In this document: positions 30,766-38,495 of the stretch, piece after piece
Position numbering within the stretch: position 1 is the first letter of the stretch
Layout of the letters: every line of letters begins with the position of its first letter
Translations under genes and position numbers: made by a program
Notes under the pieces: generated by a model
Told to the model about the DNA's origin: nothing
Database searches by the model: none
Seen by the model: the letters and a program-made list of their open reading frames with translations, nothing else
Source: an uncultured Clostridium sp.
Lineage (GTDB): Bacteria; Bacillota; Clostridia; Lachnospirales; Lachnospiraceae
Assembly: GCA_900555045.1 (NCBI GenBank)
Contig: USJW01000038.1
Location: forward strand, 1 to 38,495
Direction of reading: 5' to 3'
Length of the DNA: 38,495 bases

Positions 30766-32091
30766 ATGAGAATGTACGACCTGATTGAGAGGAAAAAGCG
30801 GGGCGGGGCTCTGTCCGAGGAGGAGATCCGGTACATGGTCCGCGGGTTTGTGGACGGGTCCATACCGGACTACCAGATGGCGGCCATGCTGATGGCCATC
30901 TATTTCCAGGGAATGAACGACGGGGAGATTGCATATCTTACATTAGAGATGGCCCGCTCCGGGGACATGGTGGATTTGACGCCCATCGCCGGGGTGAAGG
31001 TGGATAAGCACAGCACCGGCGGCGTCGGCGACAAGACCACGCTGATCGTAGGCCCCATCGTGGCGGCCCTGGGGGCCAAGGTGGCGAAGATGAGCGGCCG
31101 CGGCCTGGGCCACACCGGCGGAACGGTGGATAAGCTGGAGAGCATCCCCGGCTTTCAGACCGCCGTGGACCGGGAGACGTTCTTTCGCATCGTCAACGAG
31201 AACGGCATCGCGGTCATCGGACAGTCGGGGAACATGGTTCCCGCGGATAAAAAGCTCTACGCCCTGCGGGACGTGACGGCCACCGTGGACAGCATCCCGC
31301 TCATCGCCTCGTCCATCATGAGCAAAAAGCTGGCGGCCGGGAGCGACGGCATCCTGCTGGACGTGAAGACGGGCAGCGGGGCGTTCATGAAGACCCTCGA
31401 GGACTCGGTGCGCCTGGCGCAGCAGATGGTGTCCATCGGGAGGAGAGCCGGCCGGCGCTGCATGGCGCTTGTGACCAACATGGACAGTCCCCTGGGCCAT
31501 GCGGTGGGCAACAGCCTGGAGGTGATCGAGGCCGTTCAGACCCTGAAGGGCCAGGGGCCAAAGGACCTGACCGGCGTGTGCATCGAGCTGGCGGCCGTCA
31601 TGCTGCACATGGCGGGGCTCGGCGAGGTGGAGCACTGCCGCAGTTTGGCACAGAGCGCGATTTCAGACGGGAGCGCTCTTGAGACCTTCGCACGGATGGT
31701 CCGCGGGCAGGGCGGCGACGACTCCTACGTGTACCATCCGGAACAGTTCTGCCGGGCGCCCCATTCCCTTGAGGTGCGGGCAGAACAAGACGGGTATGTG
31801 ACCGGGATTGACACCGAGGGCGTGGGGATCGCCTCCGTGCTGCTGGGCGCGGGGCGGAGCAAAAAGGACGATCCCATCGACTACGGGGCCGGTATCCTGT
31901 TAAACAAAAAGTACGGCGATCCAGTGAAGGTGGGCGATGTGCTGGGGACTCTGTACGCGTCCGATCCCGGCCTCTTAAAGGCCGCTGGGGAGCGCTTCTT
32001 TACCGCCTACCGGACCGGCGGGGAGCCGCCTGTAAAGGAGCCGCTCATCTACGCGCTCGTGACGGAAAAGGGCGTGATTCCCTACTCATAA
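30766..32091 (+). CDS. pdp: Pyrimidine-nucleoside phosphorylase
   Basis: A 441-aa enzyme that phosphorolyses thymidine, uridine and deoxyuridine. Seen: the N-terminal helical domain (DLIERKKRGGALS), the phosphate-binding KHSTGGVGDKT (from K81), SGRGLGHTGGT signature, and SGNMVPADKKLYALRDVTATV in the catalytic domain. The length is that of Pdp. It yields (deoxy)ribose 1-phosphate; a mutase would be needed before DeoC. GGGAGG precedes the start. It is the last gene of the operon. No clear terminator follows, and the 6S RNA promoter begins about 60 bp later. Confidence 0.94.
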   Translation: MRMYDLIERKKRGGALSEEEIRYMVRGFVDGSIPDYQMAAMLMAIYFQGMNDGEIAYLTLEMARSGDMVDLTPIAGVKVDKHSTGGVGDKTTLIVGPIVAALGAKVAKMSGRGLGHTGGTVDKLESIPGFQTAVDRETFFRIVNENGIAVIGQSGNMVPADKKLYALRDVTATVDSIPLIASSIMSKKLAAGSDGILLDVKTGSGAFMKTLEDSVRLAQQMVSIGRRAGRRCMALVTNMDSPLGHAVGNSLEVIEAVQTLKGQGPKDLTGVCIELAAVMLHMAGLGEVEHCRSLAQSAISDGSALETFARMVRGQGGDDSYVYHPEQFCRAPHSLEVRAEQDGYVTGIDTEGVGIASVLLGAGRSKKDDPIDYGAGILLNKKYGDPVKVGDVLGTLYASDPGLLKAAGERFFTAYRTGGEPPVKEPLIYALVTEKGVIPYS

Positions 32092-32154
32092 TTTATTCGA
32101 GGGGATCCATGGATTTAATGTCAGAATTGTTCACAAAAGTTCATAAAAATCGAC

Positions 32155-32183
32155 TTGAAAAATGAGAATGATTGCGCTATAAT
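32155..32183 (+). promoter_or_regulatory. Promoter of the 6S RNA gene
   Basis: TTGAAA (32155-32160), 17-bp spacer, TATAAT (32178-32183). Confidence 0.75.
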
Positions 32184-32189
32184 AAGGCC

Positions 32190-32420
32190 ATACAAAATTA
32201 TGTAACCTGTAATGTCCTGGGGTGTTCGATACTCTTACCAATTTTGAACCTACATTACGACTCAGGGATTCCAATATTTTTAGACGGATGTCAGGCCTCC
32301 TGCGAGTGGAAGGCAGAAGTCTAAGTGAGGTTGCCCACCTAGCTTTGCTAGGCGTCAATAAGTAAGAGACGGCACTTTGGGGTTACAGAAGACAAAAAGC
32401 AGCGAGAAATCGCTGCTTTT
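32190..32420 (+). ncRNA. ssrS: 6S RNA (SsrS)
   Basis: This gene-free stretch has its own promoter and ends in a strong terminator (AAAAGCAGCGA-GAAA-TCGCTGCTTTT, 32395-32420). The ends pair (TGTAACC 32201-32207 with GGTTACA 32381-32387) and continue through AATGT/CC with GGCACTTT, then CTCTTAC near 32231 pairs with GTAAGAG (32362-32368), leaving a large mostly unpaired middle with small hairpins such as CCTAGC-TTTG-CTAGG. This long rod with a central bubble, and segments such as ACCTACATTACGACTCAGGG, match Clostridia-type 6S RNA as I remember it. 6S RNA mimics an open promoter and holds RNA polymerase in stationary phase. Confidence 0.72.
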
Positions 32421-32456
32421 GCTTCTTAATAACACAAAATGAATCGAGGGGGAGAG

Positions 32457-34724
32457 ATGAAGAACAAGATGATCGCATGGATGGCGGGCATGATCACGCT
32501 CGTCGTCGCGCTGATGATAGTCATCGTGTCCCTGGAGCCCCCAAAGGACGGGATCACCCGGGCTCAGGCGTTCAAGGCGGTGGCTCTTCTAACTGCCTCG
32601 AGGAAGGAGTGCGAGGACCACCAGAAGCAGGCGGGGCGGTCGCACTTTTCGGCCAAGGAGCAGGGGAACTGGTTTGTCAAATACATGGACTACCTGTACG
32701 ACGAGGATTACCTGACGGAGGAGCTGACGCCAGCGACACTGACGGCGGCACAGGGGCTTCTGACCTACCGGGAGGCAGCCTACCTGGCAGGACAGGCGGG
32801 GAGCGCCTTTAAGACCCGTGTGGGGGCTAACAAGCGCAATCAGGACAGCCCGTACCCGCAGGATGAGTTCTGGGCGCTCTACAGTGCCATGCGGCAGAAG
32901 CTGGACCCCGATGGGAAGGTGAAGGAGGTCACGGCGGTGCTCTACGGCACGCCCTCCAACCTGGATCAGGCGGCCAGCTGGACAGCCTACACCACGGGCG
33001 GGGATTACGGCTTTGAGGGATTGGCGCTGGACGCGTACATGGACTGCGAGATCCGGTTTCTCGCCAGGGAGGGCGAGATGATCGCCATGCGGGAGCTGGT
33101 GAGCGAGGAGGTTACATACCCAAATGTCTGGCTGACCGACGGGTCGGAGGGGCATTTTAAGGTGTATCTGGGGACTCTCAGCCGGGAGTTCTCCATAAAC
33201 GGCAAGATGGGCAAGGCGGAGGACCTGGAGAACAACCTGGTGGATCTGGTGCTGAGTAAGGGCAAGCTCACAAAGATTGTGCTGAAAAAAGACCGGATCA
33301 ACGGCAAGGTCCTGTCCGTCACCGAGGACGCGGTGGAGATCGAGGGCTACGGGCGGCTGGAGCTGGCGCCCAATTTCCATGTATATAAGCTCTACGGGGA
33401 CTTTAAGATTTTAAACCTGAAGGACATCCTGGTGGGCTACAACCTGCAGGAGTTCGTGGCCGAGGACGGGAAGCTCTGCGCGGCGTTAGTGGAGCGCCAG
33501 TTTGACGCGAAGACCATCCGCGTGCTGCTGATGGACACGGGCTTTAAGAGTTTGTTCCACCCGTCGGTGGACGTGACGGTTCACGGCCCGGCGGTGCTCG
33601 AGTACGACGTCAAGGACGGCAAGACGAAGAGCGAGGAGCTGGAGGACGGGGCGAATATTCAGGTGTCGCCGGGGGATCCGCGCCTGGAGCATGGGCGGCT
33701 GGAGATCCGGCCCGCCGGGGACGAGGGGATCACCATCAATTCCATCGAGCGCGCCCACGGCAAACCCACCTACAGCGGAAGCCTGGAGATCCGCCAGGCG
33801 GAGGAGGGGCTGGTGCTGGTGAACGACCTCTACCTGGAGGACTACCTGACCAAGGTGGTGCCCAGCGAGATGCCATCCTCCTACGAGAAGGAGGCCCTGA
33901 AGGCCCAGGCGGTGTGCGCCAGGACCTACGCCTACCGGCAGATCCAGGGCAACGCCTACAGCCAGTACGGCGCCCATGTGGACGACAGCACCAACTACCA
34001 GGTGTACAACAACAAGGCCTGCGACGACAAGACCACGGCCGCGGTCAAGGAGACCTACGGCAAGATGCTCTTCTACGAAGACAAGGCGGTGGAGGCGTTC
34101 TACTTCTCCACCTCCTGCGGCCACACCACGGACGGCAGCGTCTGGGGCTCGGAGGGCGCGAAGCTCCCCTATCTGCAGGCGGTGGAGCTCAGGGACCGAA
34201 GAAAGACTCTGGACTTGACAGACAACAGCGCCTTTGACGCCTTCATCCGCGACAAGGATGTGCCGGCCTACGACAGCGGCTTCTCCATGTACCGCTGGGA
34301 GACGGACATCGGAAGCGACGTGCTAAGCGGGCAGATCGCGGGCGTGGGAAAGGTGCAGAACCTGACGGTCATGAAGCGCGGGCCCGGCGGAATCGCCCAG
34401 GAGCTGCTGGTGGAGGGCTCCGACGGGAGCACCACCGTGAAGACCCAGGGGAACATCCGAAACGCCTTAGGGAACGCCTCGCTGGTGATTAAGAAAAAGG
34501 ACGGCTCCACCATGGAGGGCAGCGCTATGCTTCCCAGCGCGTTTATCTCCATCGAGAAGCGCACCGGGGACGACGGGGCGATCTCCTTCCATATCTACGG
34601 CGGCGGCTTCGGCCACGGCGTGGGAATGAGCCAGAACGGGGCCCAGGGGATGGCGAAGGATGGGAAGAGTTATCAGGAGATATTGAAGTTCTTTTATAAG
34701 GGGGCGGAGGTTAGGGAGCAGTAA
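32457..34724 (+). CDS. Membrane-anchored SpoIID/LytB-domain protein
   Basis: A 755-aa protein with one N-terminal membrane segment (residues about 5-26) and an extracellular body. Residues about 30-430 are mixed alpha/beta without a family I recognise. Residues about 440-755 are a SpoIID/LytB domain: VVPSEMPSSY with the likely catalytic Glu (E471), KAQAVCARTYAYR, STSCGHTTD (C554, H556; the metal site in SpoIID), and the end motif GGGFGHGVGMSQNGAQGMA. In sporulation SpoIID is a lytic transglycosylase acting on glycan without stem peptides; this longer paralogue may act in vegetative wall turnover instead. Start ATG 32457 follows GGGGGAG closely; ATG 32439 lies before it. Terminated by the long hairpin at 35054. 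Confidence 0.87.
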   Translation: MKNKMIAWMAGMITLVVALMIVIVSLEPPKDGITRAQAFKAVALLTASRKECEDHQKQAGRSHFSAKEQGNWFVKYMDYLYDEDYLTEELTPATLTAAQGLLTYREAAYLAGQAGSAFKTRVGANKRNQDSPYPQDEFWALYSAMRQKLDPDGKVKEVTAVLYGTPSNLDQAASWTAYTTGGDYGFEGLALDAYMDCEIRFLAREGEMIAMRELVSEEVTYPNVWLTDGSEGHFKVYLGTLSREFSINGKMGKAEDLENNLVDLVLSKGKLTKIVLKKDRINGKVLSVTEDAVEIEGYGRLELAPNFHVYKLYGDFKILNLKDILVGYNLQEFVAEDGKLCAALVERQFDAKTIRVLLMDTGFKSLFHPSVDVTVHGPAVLEYDVKDGKTKSEELEDGANIQVSPGDPRLEHGRLEIRPAGDEGITINSIERAHGKPTYSGSLEIRQAEEGLVLVNDLYLEDYLTKVVPSEMPSSYEKEALKAQAVCARTYAYRQIQGNAYSQYGAHVDDSTNYQVYNNKACDDKTTAAVKETYGKMLFYEDKAVEAFYFSTSCGHTTDGSVWGSEGAKLPYLQAVELRDRRKTLDLTDNSAFDAFIRDKDVPAYDSGFSMYRWETDIGSDVLSGQIAGVGKVQNLTVMKRGPGGIAQELLVEGSDGSTTVKTQGNIRNALGNASLVIKKKDGSTMEGSAMLPSAFISIEKRTGDDGAISFHIYGGGFGHGVGMSQNGAQGMAKDGKSYQEILKFFYKGAEVREQ

Positions 34725-34752
34725 TGGGAGAAGGGATGAGATGCATCCGTTC

Positions 34753-34998
34753 GTGAGAGCCGGGGGAGCGGGGGATGGAGGTTCCGGGTCTCCGCGGTGG
34801 GAGAGTCTAGGGCGCAAGGGGTGTGAAAAGACGGGCACTGCTCCGAGCTCCAGCGCAGCCCTGATGGCTGCCCCTCCGCCTCCGCTGGCTCCGGGCGGTG
34901 AACGCCCTGCGCCATCCCGACTTTTCACACCCCTTGCGCCGGGGACTCTCCGAACCGCTCCAAGAGTCACCTCCATCCCCCGCTCCCCCGGCTCTCAC
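34753..34998. repeat. 246-bp palindromic element with 78-nt arms
   Basis: The outer 30 bp are a perfect inverted repeat (34753-34782 with 34969-34998). After equal 17-nt unpaired stretches, GGAGAGTC (34800-34807) pairs with 34944-34951, and 20 bp (34811-34830) pair perfectly with 34921-34940. The 90-nt loop holds small stems such as GCAGCC-CTGAT-GGCTGC. No transposase and no clear target duplication. Open frames here on either strand reflect base composition only. It looks like a non-autonomous hairpin element. Confidence 0.8.
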
Positions 34999-35000
34999 CC

Positions 35001-35159
35001 ACTGGGTGGTCGCGCGTTTTCTGCATTGACTGGAGTTTTTGGAAAAAAGGAAGAGATAACTAAAAAAGCGCCAGGCATGTGGTTTTAATTAAATCCACAT
35101 GTCTGGCGCTTTTTTAGTTATCTGTTAAGGTGGGGCGCTTGCTTACTGGGCGGTCGCGC
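35001..35159. repeat. Short direct repeat of the glycerate kinase 3' end
   Basis: ACTGGGTGGTCGCGC (35001-35015), right after the hairpin element, matches ACTGGGCGGTCGCGC (35145-35159), the last codons of the kinase gene, at 14 of 15 bases. It may be a remnant of a local duplication. Confidence 0.35.
35054..35123. terminator. Long bidirectional terminator
   Basis: Arms of 29 bp (35054-35082 and 35095-35123) pair with a single G-U, loop of 12 nt. The stem contains AAAAAAGCGCC on one side and GGCGCTTTTTT on the other, so it ends transcription in both directions. It serves the SpoIID-like gene and the convergent kinase gene. Confidence 0.9.
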
Positions 35160-36291
35160 AGGCTTGCCATAGGCGGAAGGCTTGTTCGACGGTGTCGGAC
35201 ATGTTGGCTTTGGCGGTGGCGGGGGACATGGCTTCCTGGAGGGTTGTGATGCCGCGGAGGATGGGGAAGAAGGCGTCGATGCCGCTTCCGTTGCACTTGA
35301 CGGCGTCCTTGGTGACGCTGCCCGCGAAGGCCAGCACGGGTTTGCCGTGTTTCTTGGCCAGGGAAGCCACGCCCACGGGGGCCTTGCCCATGGCGGTCTG
35401 GCCGTCCAGGCGTCCCTCGCCGGTGATCACCACGTCGGCGTCCGCCACGTAGCTCTCCAGGCGGGTCTCCTCCAGCACGATCTTGATTCCGGACTCCAGC
35501 ACCGCGTCGGTGAAGGTCAGGAAGGCGAAGCCCAGGCCGCCCGCGGCTCCGGTGCCGGGGGTTAAGTCGTTTGCCCTGGGGAAGGACTTTTTAGCCAGCG
35601 TAGCGTAGCCTCTGAACCACTGGTCCATCTCCCGGATCATCTCCGGCGTCGCGCCCTTCTGGGGCCCGTAGATGGCGCTGCAGCCCTGGTCGCCGCACAG
35701 CGGGTTGGTCACGTCGCAGGCGATGCGGAACACGCATTCCCTGAGCTCCGGCAGCACATCCTTATCGGTGATGGAGGCCAGCGCTTTAAGCCCCAGGGCG
35801 CCGTAGGGCACCTGCTTTCCCTCTGCGTCCAGAAAGCCGTAGCCCAGGGCCTGGAGCATGCCGATGCCGCCGTCGTTGGTAGCGCTGCCCCCGATGCCCA
35901 CGATGAAGCGGCGGCAGCCCTTTTTGATGGCGTCACGGATGACCTCGCCCACGCCGTAGGTGGTGGTGTAGAGCGGGTTGCGCTTTTCGTCCGGAACCAG
36001 GGTGATCCCGGCGGCGCCGGACATCTCGATGATGGCTGTGCCGGTGGACTCGATGATCCCGTAGGCGCAGTCCACCGGGTCACCCAGCGGTCCGGTCACG
36101 GTGATGGTGTGAAGCGTGCCGTTCATGCCGCTCACCAGCGCCTCCACGGTGCCCTCGCCTCCGTCGGCCAGCGGGCGCACTGCCACCTCGGCGTCGGGAT
36201 ATACCCGGCGGATTCCCTCCTCGATGGCTCCTCCCGCCTCCATGGAGGACAGGCTTCCTTTTAATGAATCGATGGCGATAACTGCTCTCAT
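35143..36291 (-). CDS. Glycerate kinase (GarK/GlxK family)
   Basis: A 382-aa glycerate kinase that phosphorylates D-glycerate with ATP (2-phosphoglycerate in the GarK family). Seen: AIDSLKGSLSSMEA at the N-terminus, PLADGGEGTVEAL, GIGGSATNDGGIGMLQALG, LTPGTGAAGGLGFAF and ITGEGRLDGQTAMGKAP, all family signatures. ATG 36291 follows GGGAGG with seven-base spacing; an upstream ATG at 36306 precedes that site. It is divergent from a CdaR-type regulator, the usual arrangement for glycerate or sugar-diacid use. No transporter for glycerate is in the window. Confidence 0.94.
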   Translation of the reverse strand: MRAVIAIDSLKGSLSSMEAGGAIEEGIRRVYPDAEVAVRPLADGGEGTVEALVSGMNGTLHTITVTGPLGDPVDCAYGIIESTGTAIIEMSGAAGITLVPDEKRNPLYTTTYGVGEVIRDAIKKGCRRFIVGIGGSATNDGGIGMLQALGYGFLDAEGKQVPYGALGLKALASITDKDVLPELRECVFRIACDVTNPLCGDQGCSAIYGPQKGATPEMIREMDQWFRGYATLAKKSFPRANDLTPGTGAAGGLGFAFLTFTDAVLESGIKIVLEETRLESYVADADVVITGEGRLDGQTAMGKAPVGVASLAKKHGKPVLAFAGSVTKDAVKCNGSGIDAFFPILRGITTLQEAMSPATAKANMSDTVEQAFRLWQACATAQ

Positions 36292-36338
36292 ATGATTACC
36301 TCCCAAACTGCTTAGATCGTTGTCTGTATCTGTCTCTA

Positions 36339-36367
36339 ACTATAGCAGAAGGGGGACCGGTATGGAA
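36339..36367 (-). promoter_or_regulatory. Promoter of the glycerate kinase gene
   Basis: On the minus strand: TTCCAT (36367-36362), 17-bp spacer ending in TGC, TATAGT (36344-36339). The other promoter, for cdaR, may use TATAAT at 36432-36437, but its -35 is poor. Confidence 0.5.
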
Positions 36368-36477
36368 TGTTACAGATACTGAAAAATAAAATTAATATCA
36401 TAATTATATGGTATAAATGACAAATACGAATTATAATTGGAAGATAGACAGCAGATACAAAAAGGGGGGGATAGAAC

Positions 36478-37599
36478 ATGAACATCCATATCGACAAAAA
36501 GCTGGCCCAGCAGATCGTGAGCACGGTGAGGGATGTGTGCGGCCAGAACGTGAATTTTATCGACTGCTCAGGCGTGATCTACGCCAGCACGGACGAGTCC
36601 CGCATCGGCAGCTTCCACGAGATCGGGCGGCAGGCCGCGGCCACCGGGACTGCCATCGAGGTGGAGGCGGACGACCGCTTCACGGGCACCCAGAAGGGCG
36701 TGAACCTCCCGGTCTACCACAACCAGTCCATCGTGGCCGTGATCGGCATCAGCGGCCCGCCGGACGAGGTGCGAAAGTACGCCTACTTAGCAGAGCGGAT
36801 CACCAGGCTCCTGATCCGCGAGAAGGAGCTAAACGCGTTCGCCCGCACCCAGGAGGAGCGAAAGCACTATGTGATCTCGGCGCTTTTGGGGCGTGAGCGC
36901 TTAAACGACGCTTACCTGTCGGACGCCCTTACCGAGTGGGGGATCAAGGCGGGGGGAAGAAAGCGGATGGCCGTGATCCGGCTGAACAGCCGCTACAACG
37001 CCCAGAACGCGGGCATGATCGAGCAGGAGCTGTACCATCTGTTCGCCCGCGCGCAGATCCAGCTCTACACCTACAACTACCCGGACGAGTATCTGGCCGT
37101 GGTGGACGAGCCGTGCTTTGGGCGCAGCGCGGGCATGCTGGAGGAGTTTGCAGCGGCCCACCGGGGGATTTTGAACATGGGAATCGGAAGGGGCGTCCCC
37201 TTCGGCCAGCTGGCGGACTCGTACGAGACCGGGCTCACGGCTTTAAACAGCCTGCGGGGGGCGGACAAGAACTATGCGGTCTTCGACGAGCTGACCCTGG
37301 AGATCATCCTGTCCTCCGTGCCGGAGGGGAGCCGGGAAGCGTTTCTCAAAAAGACGGTGGAGAGGCTGACGAAGGAGGAGATGGACCTGATATCGGTCTA
37401 TTTTGAGGAGGACATGTCGCTGTCCGGCACGTGCAGCCGCCTGTTTCTCCACAAGAACACGCTGCAGTACCGCCTGGATAAGATTGGGCGCAGGTCGGGC
37501 TTCAACCCCAGGAAATTCCGGGATGCCGCGGTGCTCTACCTGGCGGTGAAACTACAAAACCGCCCCGGGCCGGAAGCTGCGTCCGGTCAGGGGCGGTAA
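36478..37599 (+). CDS. cdaR: CdaR-type sugar diacid/glycerate regulator
   Basis: A 373-aa transcription factor. Residues about 3-135 are a diacid-recognition sensor domain (LAQQIVSTVRDVCGQNVNFID, GVNLPVYHNQSIVAVIGISG). The middle is a GGDEF-like PucR/CdaR linker domain, and residues about 314-345 are the C-terminal helix-turn-helix (SLSGTCSRLFLHKNTLQYRL, then KIGRRSGFNPRKF). Family members bind glycerate or sugar diacids and activate the genes for their use. It faces the glycerate kinase gene across 186 bp, so that gene is the likely target. GGGGGG precedes the start. Its 3' end carries the terminator of the convergent 3D-domain gene. Confidence 0.9.
   Translation: MNIHIDKKLAQQIVSTVRDVCGQNVNFIDCSGVIYASTDESRIGSFHEIGRQAAATGTAIEVEADDRFTGTQKGVNLPVYHNQSIVAVIGISGPPDEVRKYAYLAERITRLLIREKELNAFARTQEERKHYVISALLGRERLNDAYLSDALTEWGIKAGGRKRMAVIRLNSRYNAQNAGMIEQELYHLFARAQIQLYTYNYPDEYLAVVDEPCFGRSAGMLEEFAAAHRGILNMGIGRGVPFGQLADSYETGLTALNSLRGADKNYAVFDELTLEIILSSVPEGSREAFLKKTVERLTKEEMDLISVYFEEDMSLSGTCSRLFLHKNTLQYRLDKIGRRSGFNPRKFRDAAVLYLAVKLQNRPGPEAASGQGR
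37556..37597 (-). terminator. Terminator of the 3D-domain gene, inside the cdaR 3' end
   Basis: ACCGCCCC (37559-37566) pairs with GGGGCGGT (37590-37597), with an inner CCGG/CCGG stem. Read on the minus strand the stem is followed by TTTTG. It overlaps the last codons of cdaR. Confidence 0.6.
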
Positions 37600-37620
37600 A
37601 AACAGAATGTGCGCGGTGGA

Positions 37621-38367
37621 TTATGACTGCACCAGGTAGACCTCCTCGGTCCGTGTGCCGTGCTGTAGGGTCTCGCCGTGGGTGTTGAAGAAGATGTCGA
37701 TGTGGTTGCCCTTCACGCCGCCTCCGCGGTCCTCGGCCGTGTAAATCACGCCTCCGATCATGACCTTGGAGCCGAAGGGAATCACCCGGGGATCCACCGC
37801 CACGGTGTGGCCTGCGGCGGCGATGGCGCCGGTGCAGGTGTGGCGTCCCCAGCCCTCCGAGCAGGCGCGGCAGGGGCAGTAGCCGGTGGTCTTAAAGGCG
37901 CCCAACGGAATTAAGGTGTGGCCGTCCGCGGTATTCTGGGCGGCCGCCGAATCCTGGGCCGCTGCCTCAGGGTTGCCCTTGGTGTAGCTTAGGGTGTTGC
38001 TAAAATCCTCGTCGCCCACATAGCCCTCGATGGTGTACTCGCCGTCCGGGAGGGAGGACCAGTCCATCGGCAGGGTGAAGGCGTGGCACCCGTCGCCCTT
38101 TCCCTGGCCTTCCAGCTTCTCGCTGTACTCGCCCGCGGTCAGCTTCTGTCGAAGAACCTCCTCGCCGGTTGCCTTGTTGAACACAGCTACCGTGCAGGTG
38201 ATCGCATTGTAGGGCAGATCCCGGTTGTAGGCCCAGCCAGTGATCGCAGTGTCCGTCACCTTCTCAAACCGCCCTCTCGGAACAGCGGCCAGAGCAGTGG
38301 TGGCGGATGCCGCCAGTATACTCAATGTGAGGATTGCTCCTGTTATCAAAGTTTTCAGTTTCATCAT
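37621..38367 (-). CDS. Secreted 3D-domain protein (probable wall hydrolase)
   Basis: A 248-aa exported protein. Residues 1-27 are a signal peptide (MMKLKTLITG basic start, cut after TTALA-A). Residues about 30-130 look like a small beta domain resembling extracellular binding modules, followed by an Ala/Gln/Asp-rich linker (about 133-150). Residues about 155-248 are a 3D domain (named for three Asp): FKTTGYCPCRACSEG, AVDPRVIPFG, YTAEDRGGGVKGNHIDIFF. Such domains form the double-psi barrel of MltA/Rpf2-like lytic enzymes. AGGAGG precedes the double ATG start. The promoter region shares boxes with the first gene of the window. Confidence 0.88.
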   Translation of the reverse strand: MMKLKTLITGAILTLSILAASATTALAAVPRGRFEKVTDTAITGWAYNRDLPYNAITCTVAVFNKATGEEVLRQKLTAGEYSEKLEGQGKGDGCHAFTLPMDWSSLPDGEYTIEGYVGDEDFSNTLSYTKGNPEAAAQDSAAAQNTADGHTLIPLGAFKTTGYCPCRACSEGWGRHTCTGAIAAAGHTVAVDPRVIPFGSKVMIGGVIYTAEDRGGGVKGNHIDIFFNTHGETLQHGTRTEEVYLVQS

Positions 38368-38430
38368 GTATTACCTCCTGATTGCTCACGTAATAATTGG
38401 AACAGAAAATTAAAACTTATTACATCAATA

Positions 38431-38447
38431 TGTAACACTTTTGTAAT
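38431..38447. promoter_or_regulatory. WalR-like box before the 3D-domain gene
   Basis: TGTAAC-ACTTT-TGTAAT on the plus strand is an exact match to the WalR/YycF consensus TGTWAH-N5-TGTWAH. It lies between the promoter and the start codon of the gene on the other strand. TTACAT-CAAT-ATGTAA (38420-38435) overlaps it. Confidence 0.5.
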
Positions 38448-38465
38448 ATATGAGCAATACCCACA

Positions 38466-38494
38466 TTTTTACCATACTTTTGCGGGGCTGTCAA
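38466..38494 (-). promoter_or_regulatory. Promoter of the 3D-domain gene
   Basis: On the minus strand: TTGACA (38494-38489), 17-bp spacer, TAAAAA (38471-38466) preceded by TGG. The 13-mer AAAAGTATGGTAA (plus-strand 38469-38481) is identical to 87-99. Confidence 0.6.
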
Positions 38495-38495
38495 G

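Noticed and set aside
34741..35088. Open frames across the hairpin element on both strands
   Set aside because: They arise from GC-rich inverted repeats, lack ribosome sites and run into the terminator.
1..38495. Mobile island carrying the mec-like locus
   Set aside because: No integrase, transposase, attachment repeat or change in base composition was seen around 1682-7143.

Overview
The window is chromosomal DNA of a GC-rich Gram-positive anaerobe. It most resembles Bacillota, class Clostridia, probably Lachnospiraceae; genus cannot be fixed from sequence alone. Reasons: strong AGGAGG-type ribosome binding sites, sigma-A promoters of the TTGACA-17-TATAAT type, a BlaI/BlaR1 pair, KtrAB, G3E GTPases, a deoC-cdd-pdp operon, a SpoIID-like protein, a 3D-domain protein and a Clostridia-type 6S RNA. 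I see no tRNA, rRNA, insertion sequence, phage gene or CRISPR array.

Layout. 1-7150 is a cell-envelope block: a small Cys/Gly-rich protein, an MgtC-like protein, a DUF368/PopT lipid-carrier translocase, then blaI-blaR1 and a MecA_N-type penicillin-binding protein, with BlaI-type operators at both promoters (a mecI-mecR1-mecA-like module). 7169-8056 is a DegV protein on the minus strand. 8155-16201 is a metal and ion block: HAD phosphatase, znuA-znuC-znuB, ktrB-ktrA, and two G3E GTPases, one with a 106-residue His-rich repeat and one fused to a DUF1980/YcgQ-like domain. 16261-17325 is a degenerate double GGDEF protein.

17371-25518 is a transport and regulation block. A 718-aa LacI-type repressor fused to a whole ABC-type solute-binding domain is divergent from a run of two HAD phosphatases, a lipoprotein SBP, an ATPase and a double permease. 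Near-identical LacI-type operators flank the divergent promoters. This is the most unusual system in the window: it looks like organophosphate uptake controlled by a cytoplasmic SBP-containing repressor.

25572-32091 holds a DEAD-box helicase with a structured leader, a DUF362 protein with a duplicated promoter segment, a 33-bp minisatellite, a YbaK deacylase and the deoC-cdd-pdp nucleoside salvage operon. 32155-38495 holds 6S RNA, a SpoIID/LytB protein, a 246-bp hairpin element, glycerate kinase with a divergent CdaR regulator, and a secreted 3D-domain protein. The promoter region of this last gene shares a 13-bp element and TGTAAC boxes with the first gene of the window.
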